Of a DNA stretch of 33,921 bases, positions 1-6,272 are shown piece after piece. Made by a program: the position numbers and the translations under genes. Positions within the stretch are counted from its first letter, which is position 1; every line of letters begins with the position of its first letter. The DNA comes from Pararhodospirillum photometricum DSM 122 (GTDB taxonomy: Bacteria > Pseudomonadota > Alphaproteobacteria > Rhodospirillales > Rhodospirillaceae): contig NC_017059.1 in NCBI RefSeq assembly GCF_000284415.1, forward strand, positions 3,253,165-3,287,085, given 5' to 3'. The notes under the pieces are model-generated. The model was not told the DNA's origin. It ran no database searches and saw only the letters and a program-made list of their open reading frames with translations.

Positions 1-4
1 CCGT

Positions 5-1213
5 TCAACCCGGTCGAACGGTGTCAAGCCGTGCCAGCGCCTGGGCCAGAACGGCGGTCTCGGGCACCAGGGCCACGCGCAGGCGATGGCGACCTGGGGT
101 ATCCTTCTGCCCGGGGTCGGGGCTCATGGTGGCGCCGGGCAAGGTTTTCAGCCCCACCTCCCGCCACAGCCGCAGGGCCGCCGCTTCGCCGGTATCGCCC
201 CAGGGGCGGGCGTCCAGCCACAGGAAAAACCCGCCAGCCGGGCGGAAAAAACCCGGGTGGTCGGCCAGATGCTGGGCCGCCAGAGTGATCTTGGCGCGGT
301 AGAGGGCCCGGTTGGCCTCCACGTGGGCTTCGTCGTCCCACAAGGCGGCGCTCGCTTCTTGCACGGGCAAGGGCAAGCCCGCGCCGCCGTAAGCCCGCAG
401 CCGCAGGAAGGCCGCGACCAACGTCGGATCGCCGGCAATGAAGCCCGAGCGTAGCCCGGCCGCGTTCGAGCGCTTGGACAAGCTGTTGAGCACTAGCACA
501 TTGGCCAGACTACCGCCCAGCTCCCGGCACGCCTCCAGCACGCCGGTCGGCGGCGCCGCGTCGTAGATCTCGGAATAGCACTCGTCGGCCACCAGCACGA
601 TGTCATGGGCCCGGGCCAGGGTGATCACCTGCTTCCAGGTTTCCAGGGAGACCAAGGCGCCCTGGGGATTGGCCGGCGAGCACAGGAACATCAGGCGGGC
701 CCGCGCCAAGGTGGCCTCGGGCAGCGCCGTGAAGTCGGGCAAGAAGCCACTGGCCTCGGTGGCCGGCACCGCGACCGGCTGGGCCCCGTTCATCAAGGTG
801 GCGCCAAGGTAGGGCAGATAGGACGGATCGGGCATCAGCACCAGCGGCCGCTCCGGGCCCGGGACGTCCTCAATCACCAACTGGCCCACCATGTATAGCG
901 CCTCGCGGGTGCCGCTGGCTGGGATGACCGCCGCCGGGTCGATCATGCCCTGGGGCAGGGCATAGCGCCGGGTCAGCCAGTCGGTGACCGCCGCCTTCCA
1001 GCGCGGCGTGCCGGCCGCCGGAGGGTAGGCGCGCCACAGATCCGCATGGCAGGCCAGGACCTCGCGCACCAGGGGCGGCGTGGGATGCTGCGGTTCACCG
1101 ATGGATAGGTCAATGGGGGACTGGCCCGGGACGATCCCCTCCAGCAAGGCGGCCAGACGCCGGAAGGGGTAGTCGGGCAGGGTGCCGAGGCGGGGATTAA
1201 GCATCACGATCAT
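5..1213 (-). CDS. PLP-dependent class I/II aminotransferase (DapC-like)
   Basis: A fold-type I pyridoxal-phosphate aminotransferase of 402 residues, the usual family length. Visible landmarks are the substrate/cofactor segment SPANPQG (about 179-185), VADECYSEIY (about 208-217, with the PLP-contacting Asp and Tyr), the Schiff-base lysine in NSLSKRSNAAG (Lys247) followed by the conserved Arg of GLRSGF, and a C-terminal RLRVAL containing the carboxylate-binding Arg. The sequence style is that of succinyldiaminopimelate aminotransferase (DapC, lysine/peptidoglycan precursor pathway), but no dap gene is adjacent, so the substrate is inferred. The first ATG and a second one three codons in (1204) are both possible; neither has a strong ribosome-binding site. 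The stop lies four bases from the window edge. About 150 bp separate it from gmk upstream, so it may have its own promoter. Confidence 0.85.
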   Translation of the reverse strand: MIVMLNPRLGTLPDYPFRRLAALLEGIVPGQSPIDLSIGEPQHPTPPLVREVLACHADLWRAYPPAAGTPRWKAAVTDWLTRRYALPQGMIDPAAVIPASGTREALYMVGQLVIEDVPGPERPLVLMPDPSYLPYLGATLMNGAQPVAVPATEASGFLPDFTALPEATLARARLMFLCSPANPQGALVSLETWKQVITLARAHDIVLVADECYSEIYDAAPPTGVLEACRELGGSLANVLVLNSLSKRSNAAGLRSGFIAGDPTLVAAFLRLRAYGGAGLPLPVQEASAALWDDEAHVEANRALYRAKITLAAQHLADHPGFFRPAGGFFLWLDARPWGDTGEAAALRLWREVGLKTLPGATMSPDPGQKDTPGRHRLRVALVPETAVLAQALARLDTVRPG

Positions 1214-1363
1214 CCAAATAAAATCAGGTCACGCCGGGCAGGGAGCCCAGGAAGGGAGGGCGGGAGCGCTGGGCAGGCTCACCTTTCGGGGACAAGGGGC
1301 GTGATTCGTTTGAAGCAAGATCCCGGCGGGCTGGGGCGGTCGGCCGGGCAGGGGCCTTGTCGC

Positions 1364-2011
1364 TCAAGGCGCGAGGGGCCGGCACAAGGTGTCCACGGCA
1401 TCGGCCAGACCCACGCGCCGCGGGCGGCGCAGGCGCTCGGCGCGCAAGATGGCGCGCACGTCGTCGATGGTGCGGGCCAGATCGTCGTTGATCAGCACAT
1501 AGCCATATTCGGCATAGTGGCTGATTTCCTCGCGGGCCAGGGCCATGCGCTGGGCGATCACCGGCTCGCTGTCCTGGGCGCGGGCGCGCAATCGCCGTTC
1601 CAGCTCGGGCAGGCTGGGCGGCAGCAAAAAGATGCTGACCATGTCGGCGCGGGCTTTGGCGGCCAGTTGGCGCATGCCCTGCCAGTCGATGTCAAACAAC
1701 ACATCGCGCCCGGCGGCCAGGGCGGCTTCAATGGGGGCGCGCGGCGAGCCGTAGTGCTTGCCATAGACGCCGGCGTGCTCCAGCAAACCGTCCTCGGCAA
1801 CCAGGGCGGCGAAGCGGGCCTCGTCGATGAAGTGGTAGTGGATGGCGTCGCGCTCGCCCGGACGCGGCGCCCGGGTGGTGACGCTCACCGACAAGCTCAG
1901 GTCGGGATCACTCTCAAGGAGGGCGCGGGCGATGGTGGACTTGCCCGTGCCAGATGGCGAGGACAGCACCAGCAGCAGGCCCCGGCGCGAGGGAAGGGGA
2001 CAGGCGGTCAT
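1364..2011 (-). CDS. gmk: Guanylate kinase
   Basis: Phosphorylates GMP/dGMP to GDP/dGDP with ATP, in the cytosol. The 215-residue length is normal. The P-loop is SSPSGTGKS (about 17-25), followed by the GMP-binding segment SVTTRAPRPGE and YHFIDEARF, then VLFDIDWQG and the lid region with LRARAQDSE, in family order. The start ATG sits 8 bp after the yicC stop, and an AAGG overlapping that stop is the only ribosome-binding sequence, so translation is probably coupled to yicC. The yicC-gmk pair is common in alphaproteobacteria. Nothing is unusual; the C-terminus (after LRRPRRVG) is slightly extended and low-complexity. Confidence 0.96.
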   Translation of the reverse strand: MTACPLPSRRGLLLVLSSPSGTGKSTIARALLESDPDLSLSVSVTTRAPRPGERDAIHYHFIDEARFAALVAEDGLLEHAGVYGKHYGSPRAPIEAALAAGRDVLFDIDWQGMRQLAAKARADMVSIFLLPPSLPELERRLRARAQDSEPVIAQRMALAREEISHYAEYGYVLINDDLARTIDDVRAILRAERLRRPRRVGLADAVDTLCRPLAP

Positions 2012-2019
2012 GGGCGGCC

Positions 2020-2910
2020 TTATTCGAGGTTGAGGAGTTGTTCACGGAACTGGTCGATGACGGCCTTCATCTCCAGGCCCACCCGGGTCAGGGCAATGTC
2101 CTGGGCCTTGGAACACAAGGTGTTGGCCTCCCGATTCAGTTCCTGGGACAAGAAGTCCAGGCGTCGGCCAATGGGGCCGCCCTGGTCCAGCAAATCGCGG
2201 GCACCCGCGATATGGGCCTGCAAGCGGTCCAACTCCTCGCGCACGTCGGCCTTGACGGCGAGCAGGGCCACCTCCTGGGCCAGTCGGTCCTCTGGCAGAC
2301 GGTCGGGGGCCAGGGCCAGCAGGTCGGCCACCTGACGGCGCAGGCGCTCGCGCTGGGCCTCGGGGCGCAGGGACTCGGTGGCGGCGGCCTCGGTGGTCAG
2401 GACGGCCAGACGGTCGAGATGGCCGTGCAGCAGGGTTCCCAGGCGGGTTCCCTCTTCGGCGCGGGATTGTTGGAAAGCCTCCAGCGCCTGGGCCAAACTG
2501 GCCAGCAAGGTGGTCTCGCGGGTGCGGCGGGTGGCTTCATCTTCCGGGGGCTCGGCCACCGGTTCCAAAACCCCGCGCAGGGCCAGCAAGCCATCGAGCC
2601 GGGCCGGCTTGACCCCGGCGCCCCGGGCCTTGGCGGCAAGGGCGATGGCCTGATGCAACAGGCCTTCGTTCAAGCGCCATTGCGGCTCGGGTGCTGGGGT
2701 GTCCAGGGACAGGGTCAGGGAGAGGGAGCCCCGGGCCACCCGTTCGCTCACCAAGCGGCGCACCGGCTGGTCGAGGGTGTCGCTGCCGGGGGGCAGGCGC
2801 AGGCGCAGATCCAGGCTCTTGCCATTGACGCCGCGCACCTCCCACGTCCAGCCCAGGGTGCCCTGGCGGTCTTGGACCCGGGCAAAACCGGTCATGCTAG
2901 ACAAGGTCAT
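2020..2910 (-). CDS. yicC: YicC/YloC family endoribonuclease
   Basis: YicC-type protein of 296 residues. It has the diagnostic N-terminus MTLSSMTGFAR and the family-typical C-terminus (GRRLDFLSQELNREANTL, then KAVIDQFREQLLNLE). The family was long of unknown function and is now associated with endoribonuclease activity on small RNAs and mRNA; that role comes from family knowledge, not from this sequence. I chose the ATG at 2910 because GGAG lies six bases upstream; an in-frame GTG at 2922 has no ribosome-binding site. The gene is directly upstream of gmk and very likely co-transcribed with it. The 138 bp between it and the sirtuin gene contain no ORF I can support. Confidence 0.93.
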   Translation of the reverse strand: MTLSSMTGFARVQDRQGTLGWTWEVRGVNGKSLDLRLRLPPGSDTLDQPVRRLVSERVARGSLSLTLSLDTPAPEPQWRLNEGLLHQAIALAAKARGAGVKPARLDGLLALRGVLEPVAEPPEDEATRRTRETTLLASLAQALEAFQQSRAEEGTRLGTLLHGHLDRLAVLTTEAAATESLRPEAQRERLRRQVADLLALAPDRLPEDRLAQEVALLAVKADVREELDRLQAHIAGARDLLDQGGPIGRRLDFLSQELNREANTLCSKAQDIALTRVGLEMKAVIDQFREQLLNLE

Positions 2911-3048
2911 GGGGGGCTCCACGCGGCCACAAGAATAGGGGCCGCCCCATGCGAGACGGGGCGACGTTTTCTTATACCCCCGGGTCCCCCCTGCGGCAAC
3001 CGGGGCGTGGTGCCGGGCCCTAGGAACGCAAGGCGGCCCTAGCTTTGC

Positions 3049-3792
3049 CTATTCCGTCTCCCGAAGCCCCGGGGCGCTGGCCAGAAGAGCTTCGACGAAC
3101 GCCGGCACCACACCAGTGGCTGGGCCGTGGTGGCACTCATGAAACAAGCTCGCACCGTGGCTGGGCTCCAGGTTCAGCTCGACCGTTCGGGCGCCGGCGC
3201 GCCGGGCCAGCGAGACGAAGCCCGCCGCCGGATACACCGTTCCCGAGGTGCCAATGGACACGAATACGCCACAGGCCGTCAGCGCCGCCTCGATGCGCTC
3301 CATCTCCAGGGGCATCTCGCCAAACCAGACCACGTGCGGGCGTAACGTCGCCTCGGCGCCACACGAGGGGCAGCGGTCCTCCAGCCCCAGGTCATCGGCC
3401 CAGGGGAGCACAGCGTCGCAGGCGGCGCAGCGGGCCTTGAGCAACTCGCCGTGCATGTGCAACGGGGCCGGGGAGCCAGCCCGCTCGTGCAGGTCGTCGA
3501 TGTTTTGGGTGACCAGCAGCACCTCGGCCGGCCACAGGCGTTCAAGTCGAGCCAGCGCGAGGTGGGCGGCGTTGGGCACGACCTCGGGATCGCGTAAGCC
3601 GTGGCGCCGGGCGTTGTAAAAGGCATGGACTTTGACGGGATCGCGCTCGAACCCCTCGGGGGTGGCGACGTCTTCCAGGCGCACGCGCGACCAGACGCCA
3701 TCGGCATCACGGAAGGTATCAAGGCCGCTCTCGCGGGAGATGCCGGCGCCGGTCAGAAGGACCAGGGACGGGATAGCAGAGGCTCGGGACAT
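3049..3792 (-). CDS. cobB: NAD-dependent protein deacylase, Sir2/CobB type
   Basis: Sirtuin that removes acyl groups from lysine using NAD+, releasing nicotinamide. From the ATG at 3792 the protein is 247 residues, the size of bacterial CobB. Motifs: GAGISRESG (15-23), TQNIDDLHERAG (95-106), catalytic His114 in MHGE, and a structural zinc site CAAC...CPSC (Cys122, 125, 141, 144). HAFYNARRHGL (56-66) carries the Tyr59-x-x-Arg62 pair of class III sirtuins, which bind succinyl/malonyl-lysine, so desuccinylase as well as deacetylase activity is expected (inference from E. coli CobB and SIRT5). The longer frame from 3963 adds 57 low-complexity residues and was rejected. AGGA lies about 8 bases before the chosen start. 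Divergent from the phosphatase gene. Confidence 0.93.
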   Translation of the reverse strand: MSRASAIPSLVLLTGAGISRESGLDTFRDADGVWSRVRLEDVATPEGFERDPVKVHAFYNARRHGLRDPEVVPNAAHLALARLERLWPAEVLLVTQNIDDLHERAGSPAPLHMHGELLKARCAACDAVLPWADDLGLEDRCPSCGAEATLRPHVVWFGEMPLEMERIEAALTACGVFVSIGTSGTVYPAAGFVSLARRAGARTVELNLEPSHGASLFHECHHGPATGVVPAFVEALLASAPGLRETE

Positions 3793-3882
3793 GAGAGGTC
3801 CTGGGTTGGAGAGAAAGAAGGACGCCACGCGGCAAGGGAGACGCCGAAGAGGGGCCCATCGACCGAGGGGGCGAAAGGTCGC

Positions 3883-3904
3883 GCCTCCCCAGCCTTCTCT
3901 TCTC
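3883..3904 (+). repeat. Half-copy of the dispersed GCCTCCCCAG palindrome
   Basis: Contains the right arm GCCTCCCCAG followed by CCTTCTCTTCTC, exactly as in the terminator copies elsewhere in the window, but without a matching left arm. It lies in the 221-bp divergent region between cobB and the phosphatase gene, so it is not at a gene end. Probably a decayed remnant of the repeat family. Confidence 0.45.
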
Positions 3905-4013
3905 TCCCTCAGCATCAGGCCCCCCCCCGCCGCAGGGCGGGCTCGCGATAAGTTGTCGCTCATGCTATGCCCGGGCCGGGGCAGAATTAAGGAAGTCCCC
4001 GCCGGAGGTGTCC

Positions 4014-4493
4014 ATGCTCAAGGTCTTGTTTGTCTGTACCGGCAACATCTGCCGTTCCCCCACCGCCGAGGCGGTGTTGCGCCAGCAAGCGGCCCAGGCC
4101 GGGCTGGCCGAGCGCCTGAGTATTGAGAGCGCCGGCCTAGCCGCCTATCACGTGGGCGAGCCCCCCGATCGCCGCGCCCAGGCCACCGCCGCCCGCCACG
4201 GCTACGACATGAGCGCCCTGCGGGCCCGGCAGGTTCGCCCCGACGACATCGAGCGTTTTGACCTTCTGGTGGCGCTCGATCGGGGGCACCTTCACGCCCT
4301 CAGTCGGCAAGCTTCCCTTGATGCGCGCGACCGGGTGGTTCTCCTCATGGATTTCGCGCCCGATGTTCCGCGCGGCACCGATGTGCCCGATCCTTATTAC
4401 GGCGCGCAGGCCGAGTTTGAGCGGGCGCTGGCCATGATTGAGGCCGGGTGCGCTGGCTTGCTCGCTCACCTTCGCGCGCGTTTGCCGTCGTGA
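4014..4493 (+). CDS. Low-molecular-weight protein-tyrosine phosphatase
   Basis: Cytosolic LMW-PTP of 159 residues. The N-terminal signature VCTGNICRSPTAEA contains the C-X5-R phosphate loop (nucleophile Cys8, Arg14) and the general acid is Asp126 in DVPDPYYG. Both tyrosines after DP are retained, as in eukaryote-like and many bacterial members. The start is the ATG at 4014, with GGAGG five bases upstream; the GTG two codons earlier would overlap that site. Stand-alone gene: no exopolysaccharide kinase (Wzc/BY-kinase) or ars genes are next to it, so its substrate cannot be told from context. Followed by the gene-free sRNA-like region. Confidence 0.93.
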   Translation: MLKVLFVCTGNICRSPTAEAVLRQQAAQAGLAERLSIESAGLAAYHVGEPPDRRAQATAARHGYDMSALRARQVRPDDIERFDLLVALDRGHLHALSRQASLDARDRVVLLMDFAPDVPRGTDVPDPYYGAQAEFERALAMIEAGCAGLLAHLRARLPS

Positions 4494-4548
4494 CCGGCGC
4501 TCGCCGCGAGGCGGCTGGAAAACCAATCAGGAAATTTGGGTTCTTCCC

Positions 4549-4577
4549 CTTGCACCGGCGCGAAAGGCTTCCCAGAT
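4549..4577 (+). promoter_or_regulatory. Candidate RpoH-type promoter of sRNA unit 1
   Basis: CTTGCAC (4549-4555), a 14-nt spacer, then TCCCAGAT (4570-4577). This resembles the heat-shock sigma consensus (CTTGAAA, 13-15 nt, CCCCATnT). The same block with the same spacing recurs in unit 2, and in both units GTGAG starts 8 nt after the -10-like element. Sigma assignment is inference. Confidence 0.45.
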
Positions 4578-4584
4578 CAATTTT

Positions 4585-4753
4585 GTGAGACGCGCGGTCG
4601 CCGATCCCTCCCGGTTCCCGAGGCCCTCACCCCGGCCAACACCCCTTTGCTTGAGCATGGCCGAAGGGGAAAACGCAGCCTAGCCCTCTGTGTGTTGGTC
4701 TCTCAAGGCCCCCGTCCCGGTCTCTCTCCACCGGCGGGGGCCTTCTAATTTTT
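4585..4753 (+). ncRNA. Candidate small RNA, tandem unit 1
   Basis: A ~169-nt unit predicted from the promoter-like block to its terminator. In order: a 5' stem GTGAG (4585-4589) with CTCAC (4626-4630), enclosing the conserved pyrimidine-rich motif CCCTCCCGGT (4606-4615); a hairpin CCCCTT (4642-4647)/AAGGGG (4664-4669); a hairpin ACGCAG (4673-4678)/CTGTGT (4688-4693) with the 9-nt loop CCTAGCCCT; and a strong intrinsic terminator. The second and third hairpins recur in unit 2 with base changes that keep pairing (a G-U here is an A-U there), while intervening sequence has diverged. No ORF fits. I cannot match it to a named RNA family. Confidence 0.6.
4705..4753 (+). terminator. Intrinsic terminator of sRNA unit 1
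   Basis: A 10-bp perfect stem AAGGCCCCCG (4705-4714)/CGGGGGCCTT (4735-4744), a 20-nt loop that can itself pair GGT with ACC, then CTAATTTTT. Confidence 0.85.
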
Positions 4754-4780
4754 GACCAAGCAAAAAACTAGGACTTTGCC

Positions 4781-4809
4781 CTTGCACCGCGTGGCCAGCG
4801 TTCCCAAGT
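4781..4809 (+). promoter_or_regulatory. Candidate RpoH-type promoter of sRNA unit 2
   Basis: CTTGCAC (4781-4787), 14 nt, TCCCAAGT (4802-4809). Same elements and spacing as the block before unit 1, embedded in otherwise dissimilar spacer sequence, which suggests conservation by function. Confidence 0.45.
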
Positions 4810-4816
4810 CTAAGCG

Positions 4817-4986
4817 GTGAGGATGTCCCGGCCCCCGTTCCCTCCCGGTCGTCCGGTCCTCGCAAGCGGCCAGCCGCCCCTTCTGGAGCACAAGGGGGCA
4901 AACACAGTCTAGCCCTCTGTGTTTTGGTCTTGGTCAAGGCCCCCGATATCGGTCCCTCCTCTCGGCCGAACGGGGGCCTTCTCTTT
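4817..4986 (+). ncRNA. Candidate small RNA, tandem unit 2
   Basis: A ~170-nt unit about 231 bp downstream of unit 1 with the same layout. The 5' stem is GTGAGGA (4817-4823)/TCCTCGC (4857-4863), enclosing CCCTCCCGGT (4840-4849). Next come CCCCTT (4877-4882)/AAGGGG (4892-4897), the hairpin AAACACAG (4900-4907)/CTGTGTTT (4917-4924) with loop TCTAGCCCT, and a terminator with the same 10-bp stem. Similar length, order and loop sequence, with drifted linkers, point to an old tandem duplication of a structured RNA. Duplicated sRNA pairs (AbcR1/2, CcsR) are known in other alphaproteobacteria, but I do not claim homology to them. Confidence 0.6.
4936..4986 (+). terminator. Intrinsic terminator of sRNA unit 2
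   Basis: Stem AAGGCCCCCG (4936-4945)/CGGGGGCCTT (4971-4980), identical arms to the unit 1 terminator, with a 25-nt loop and a weaker tail CTCTTT. Confidence 0.8.
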
Positions 4987-5542
4987 GGGGGACGGTGATT
5001 TTGACGTGGGCGGTGATCTCCGGCTCTTTGGTGATGCTTGGCGAACGAACGCCAGTGTCGAGCGAAGTTCCGATCGGCATCATGTCAACACAGGGTAACG
5101 ACTCGACCCGGTCTAGGGACTCCCTGCGCTCCCTGAGCAGGGAGGAGAGGAGGGCTTCTGACGATCAGTGAATCCTCCGCAATCGGCTTTGGGGAGCAGT
5201 GGGGCGTCGTGGTTTTGCCTCCTCTCAACGCCAAGGAAGGGGGGCGCCCCCAAACGTCTTGCCTTCCCCTCTCCAGGGGTGGCTTTCGCAGGTGCAGCGC
5301 GCTCAATGCGGGAGTGTGGCGGAAGAAAGGCACCCAAAACGGCCCCTTTTTAAGCGGGGGTGGTTGCACTGGTTGCAAGCGTTTCTTATCTTTACAACAC
5401 GAGTGAGAGAATGAGCCTGGGACCACGCCGAAGGAAACTTCCGAAATTCCAGCTTCTCCCCTGATCTGGATCGCCACCGCGACCGTAAGGAGAAGCAGAG
5501 GAGCTGGGAACCGCCGGTTAGGGGAATAGCCTAGCATGTCTC
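4987..5542. other. Gene-free region with several inverted repeats
   Basis: No frame here has a plausible start, ribosome-binding site or recognisable product. It holds a hairpin CTCCCTG (5120-5126)/CAGGGAG (5138-5144) with an inner GCTC/GAGC pair, a G-run/C-run palindrome followed by CCCCT/AGGGG near 5245-5285, and an 8-bp inverted repeat GCTTCTCC (5452-5459)/GGAGAAGC (5489-5496). The last could form a 29-nt-loop structure just upstream of the PadR-like gene promoter. Function unknown; it may be degraded sequence. Confidence 0.4.
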
Positions 5543-5571
5543 TTGACAAATGGACGTGAAGAACACACAAT
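5543..5571 (+). promoter_or_regulatory. Sigma-70-type promoter of the PadR-like gene
   Basis: TTGACA (5543-5548), 17-nt spacer, CACAAT (5566-5571). The -35 matches the consensus exactly and the -10 matches at four of six. The expected start near 5578 gives a leader of about 23 nt before the ATG at 5601. Confidence 0.65.
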
Positions 5572-5600
5572 GAGTGTTCAATGCAGAGGAGGGTGCTGCC

Positions 5601-6269
5601 ATGTTTGCTGACAACACGCTGACTCCCCGTGAAGCCGTGCGCCTGTGCGCGCTGGGCACCATTGCGCGCGGGCCGCGTCGCTACAGCGACCTGGCGGCGT
5701 CGGTGCGTCACTTCGTGACGCGCATTACCGGGCCGTCCCTCGATCTTCTTGGCAGTTCGATGGAACTGCTTCGCCACGAAGGGCTCGTCGAGCCCCTGAG
5801 CGGCGAGGGGATGGAGGACGACGCGGTCTTGGGGATCACACAGGGCGGTCGGGCCGAGTTCTTGCGTCTGATGACCGCCAATCTGCGGGCGTCGTCGGAT
5901 CTCTCGCGGCTGGTCACCGCCTTGAAGTTCCGTTTCCTCGACCTGTTGCCCGCCGACCGGCAGGCCATGCAGGCTGAGCTCTTGCTGGAAACCGCCGAAA
6001 CCGAACTGGCCCGCCTGCAAGACCTTCGCACGGCAAGCGCCGATGAAGGACCCTTGATGCAGGAGTGGCTGGAACAGGAAATCGCCCAGGCCGAAGAGCG
6101 CCGGGCGTGGCTGGAAGCCTTTGCCGATCGGGCCGCCGCCGCGGCCTGGCGCGCGACACCACATTGGTTGCACAGCGAGAGGGGCGGTCCTGCGGGCCGC
6201 CTTTTTTGCGTGGAGTCCGGGGGTGGCCCGTTGTTTGCAAACCACTGCCTGAAAGAAGGGCAGGGGTGA
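5601..6269 (+). CDS. PadR-like winged-helix transcriptional regulator
   Basis: A 222-residue protein starting at the ATG that follows GAGGAGGG by seven bases; the GTG at 5574 overlaps the promoter and is rejected. Residues about 8-85 read as a winged helix (LTPREAVRLCALGTI, YSDLAASVRHFVTRI, LELLRHEGLVEPL, then an LGITQGGRAEF wing) in PadR style, followed by a helical, Glu/Leu-rich C-terminal half (about 105-180) like PadR dimerisation helices. The family assignment is by pattern and moderately sure. The last ~25 codons (after the ATPHW segment) are Gly/Arg-rich and run through a strong terminator hairpin at 6183-6207, so the native C-terminus may originally have been shorter. Three bases separate it from the AraC-family gene. 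Confidence 0.72.
   Translation: MFADNTLTPREAVRLCALGTIARGPRRYSDLAASVRHFVTRITGPSLDLLGSSMELLRHEGLVEPLSGEGMEDDAVLGITQGGRAEFLRLMTANLRASSDLSRLVTALKFRFLDLLPADRQAMQAELLLETAETELARLQDLRTASADEGPLMQEWLEQEIAQAEERRAWLEAFADRAAAAAWRATPHWLHSERGGPAGRLFCVESGGGPLFANHCLKEGQG
6183..6207 (+). terminator. Intrinsic terminator lying inside the PadR-like coding end
   Basis: GGCGGTCC (6183-6190), loop TGC, GGGCCGCC (6194-6201), then six T. Eight pairs including one G-U. It is within the open frame, about 60 nt before the stop codon. Confidence 0.7.
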
Positions 6270-6272
6270 CGT

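Noticed and set aside
1954..3042. 362-codon plus-strand frame opposite yicC
   Set aside because: Shadow of yicC; Gly/Gln/Ala repeats with no family resemblance.
4840..4986. Possible 6S RNA, because CTCGCAAGCGGCCAG resembles part of E. coli ssrS
   Set aside because: The similarity is confined to unit 2, the long closing stem joining the 5' and 3' ends is absent, and strong terminators end each unit.
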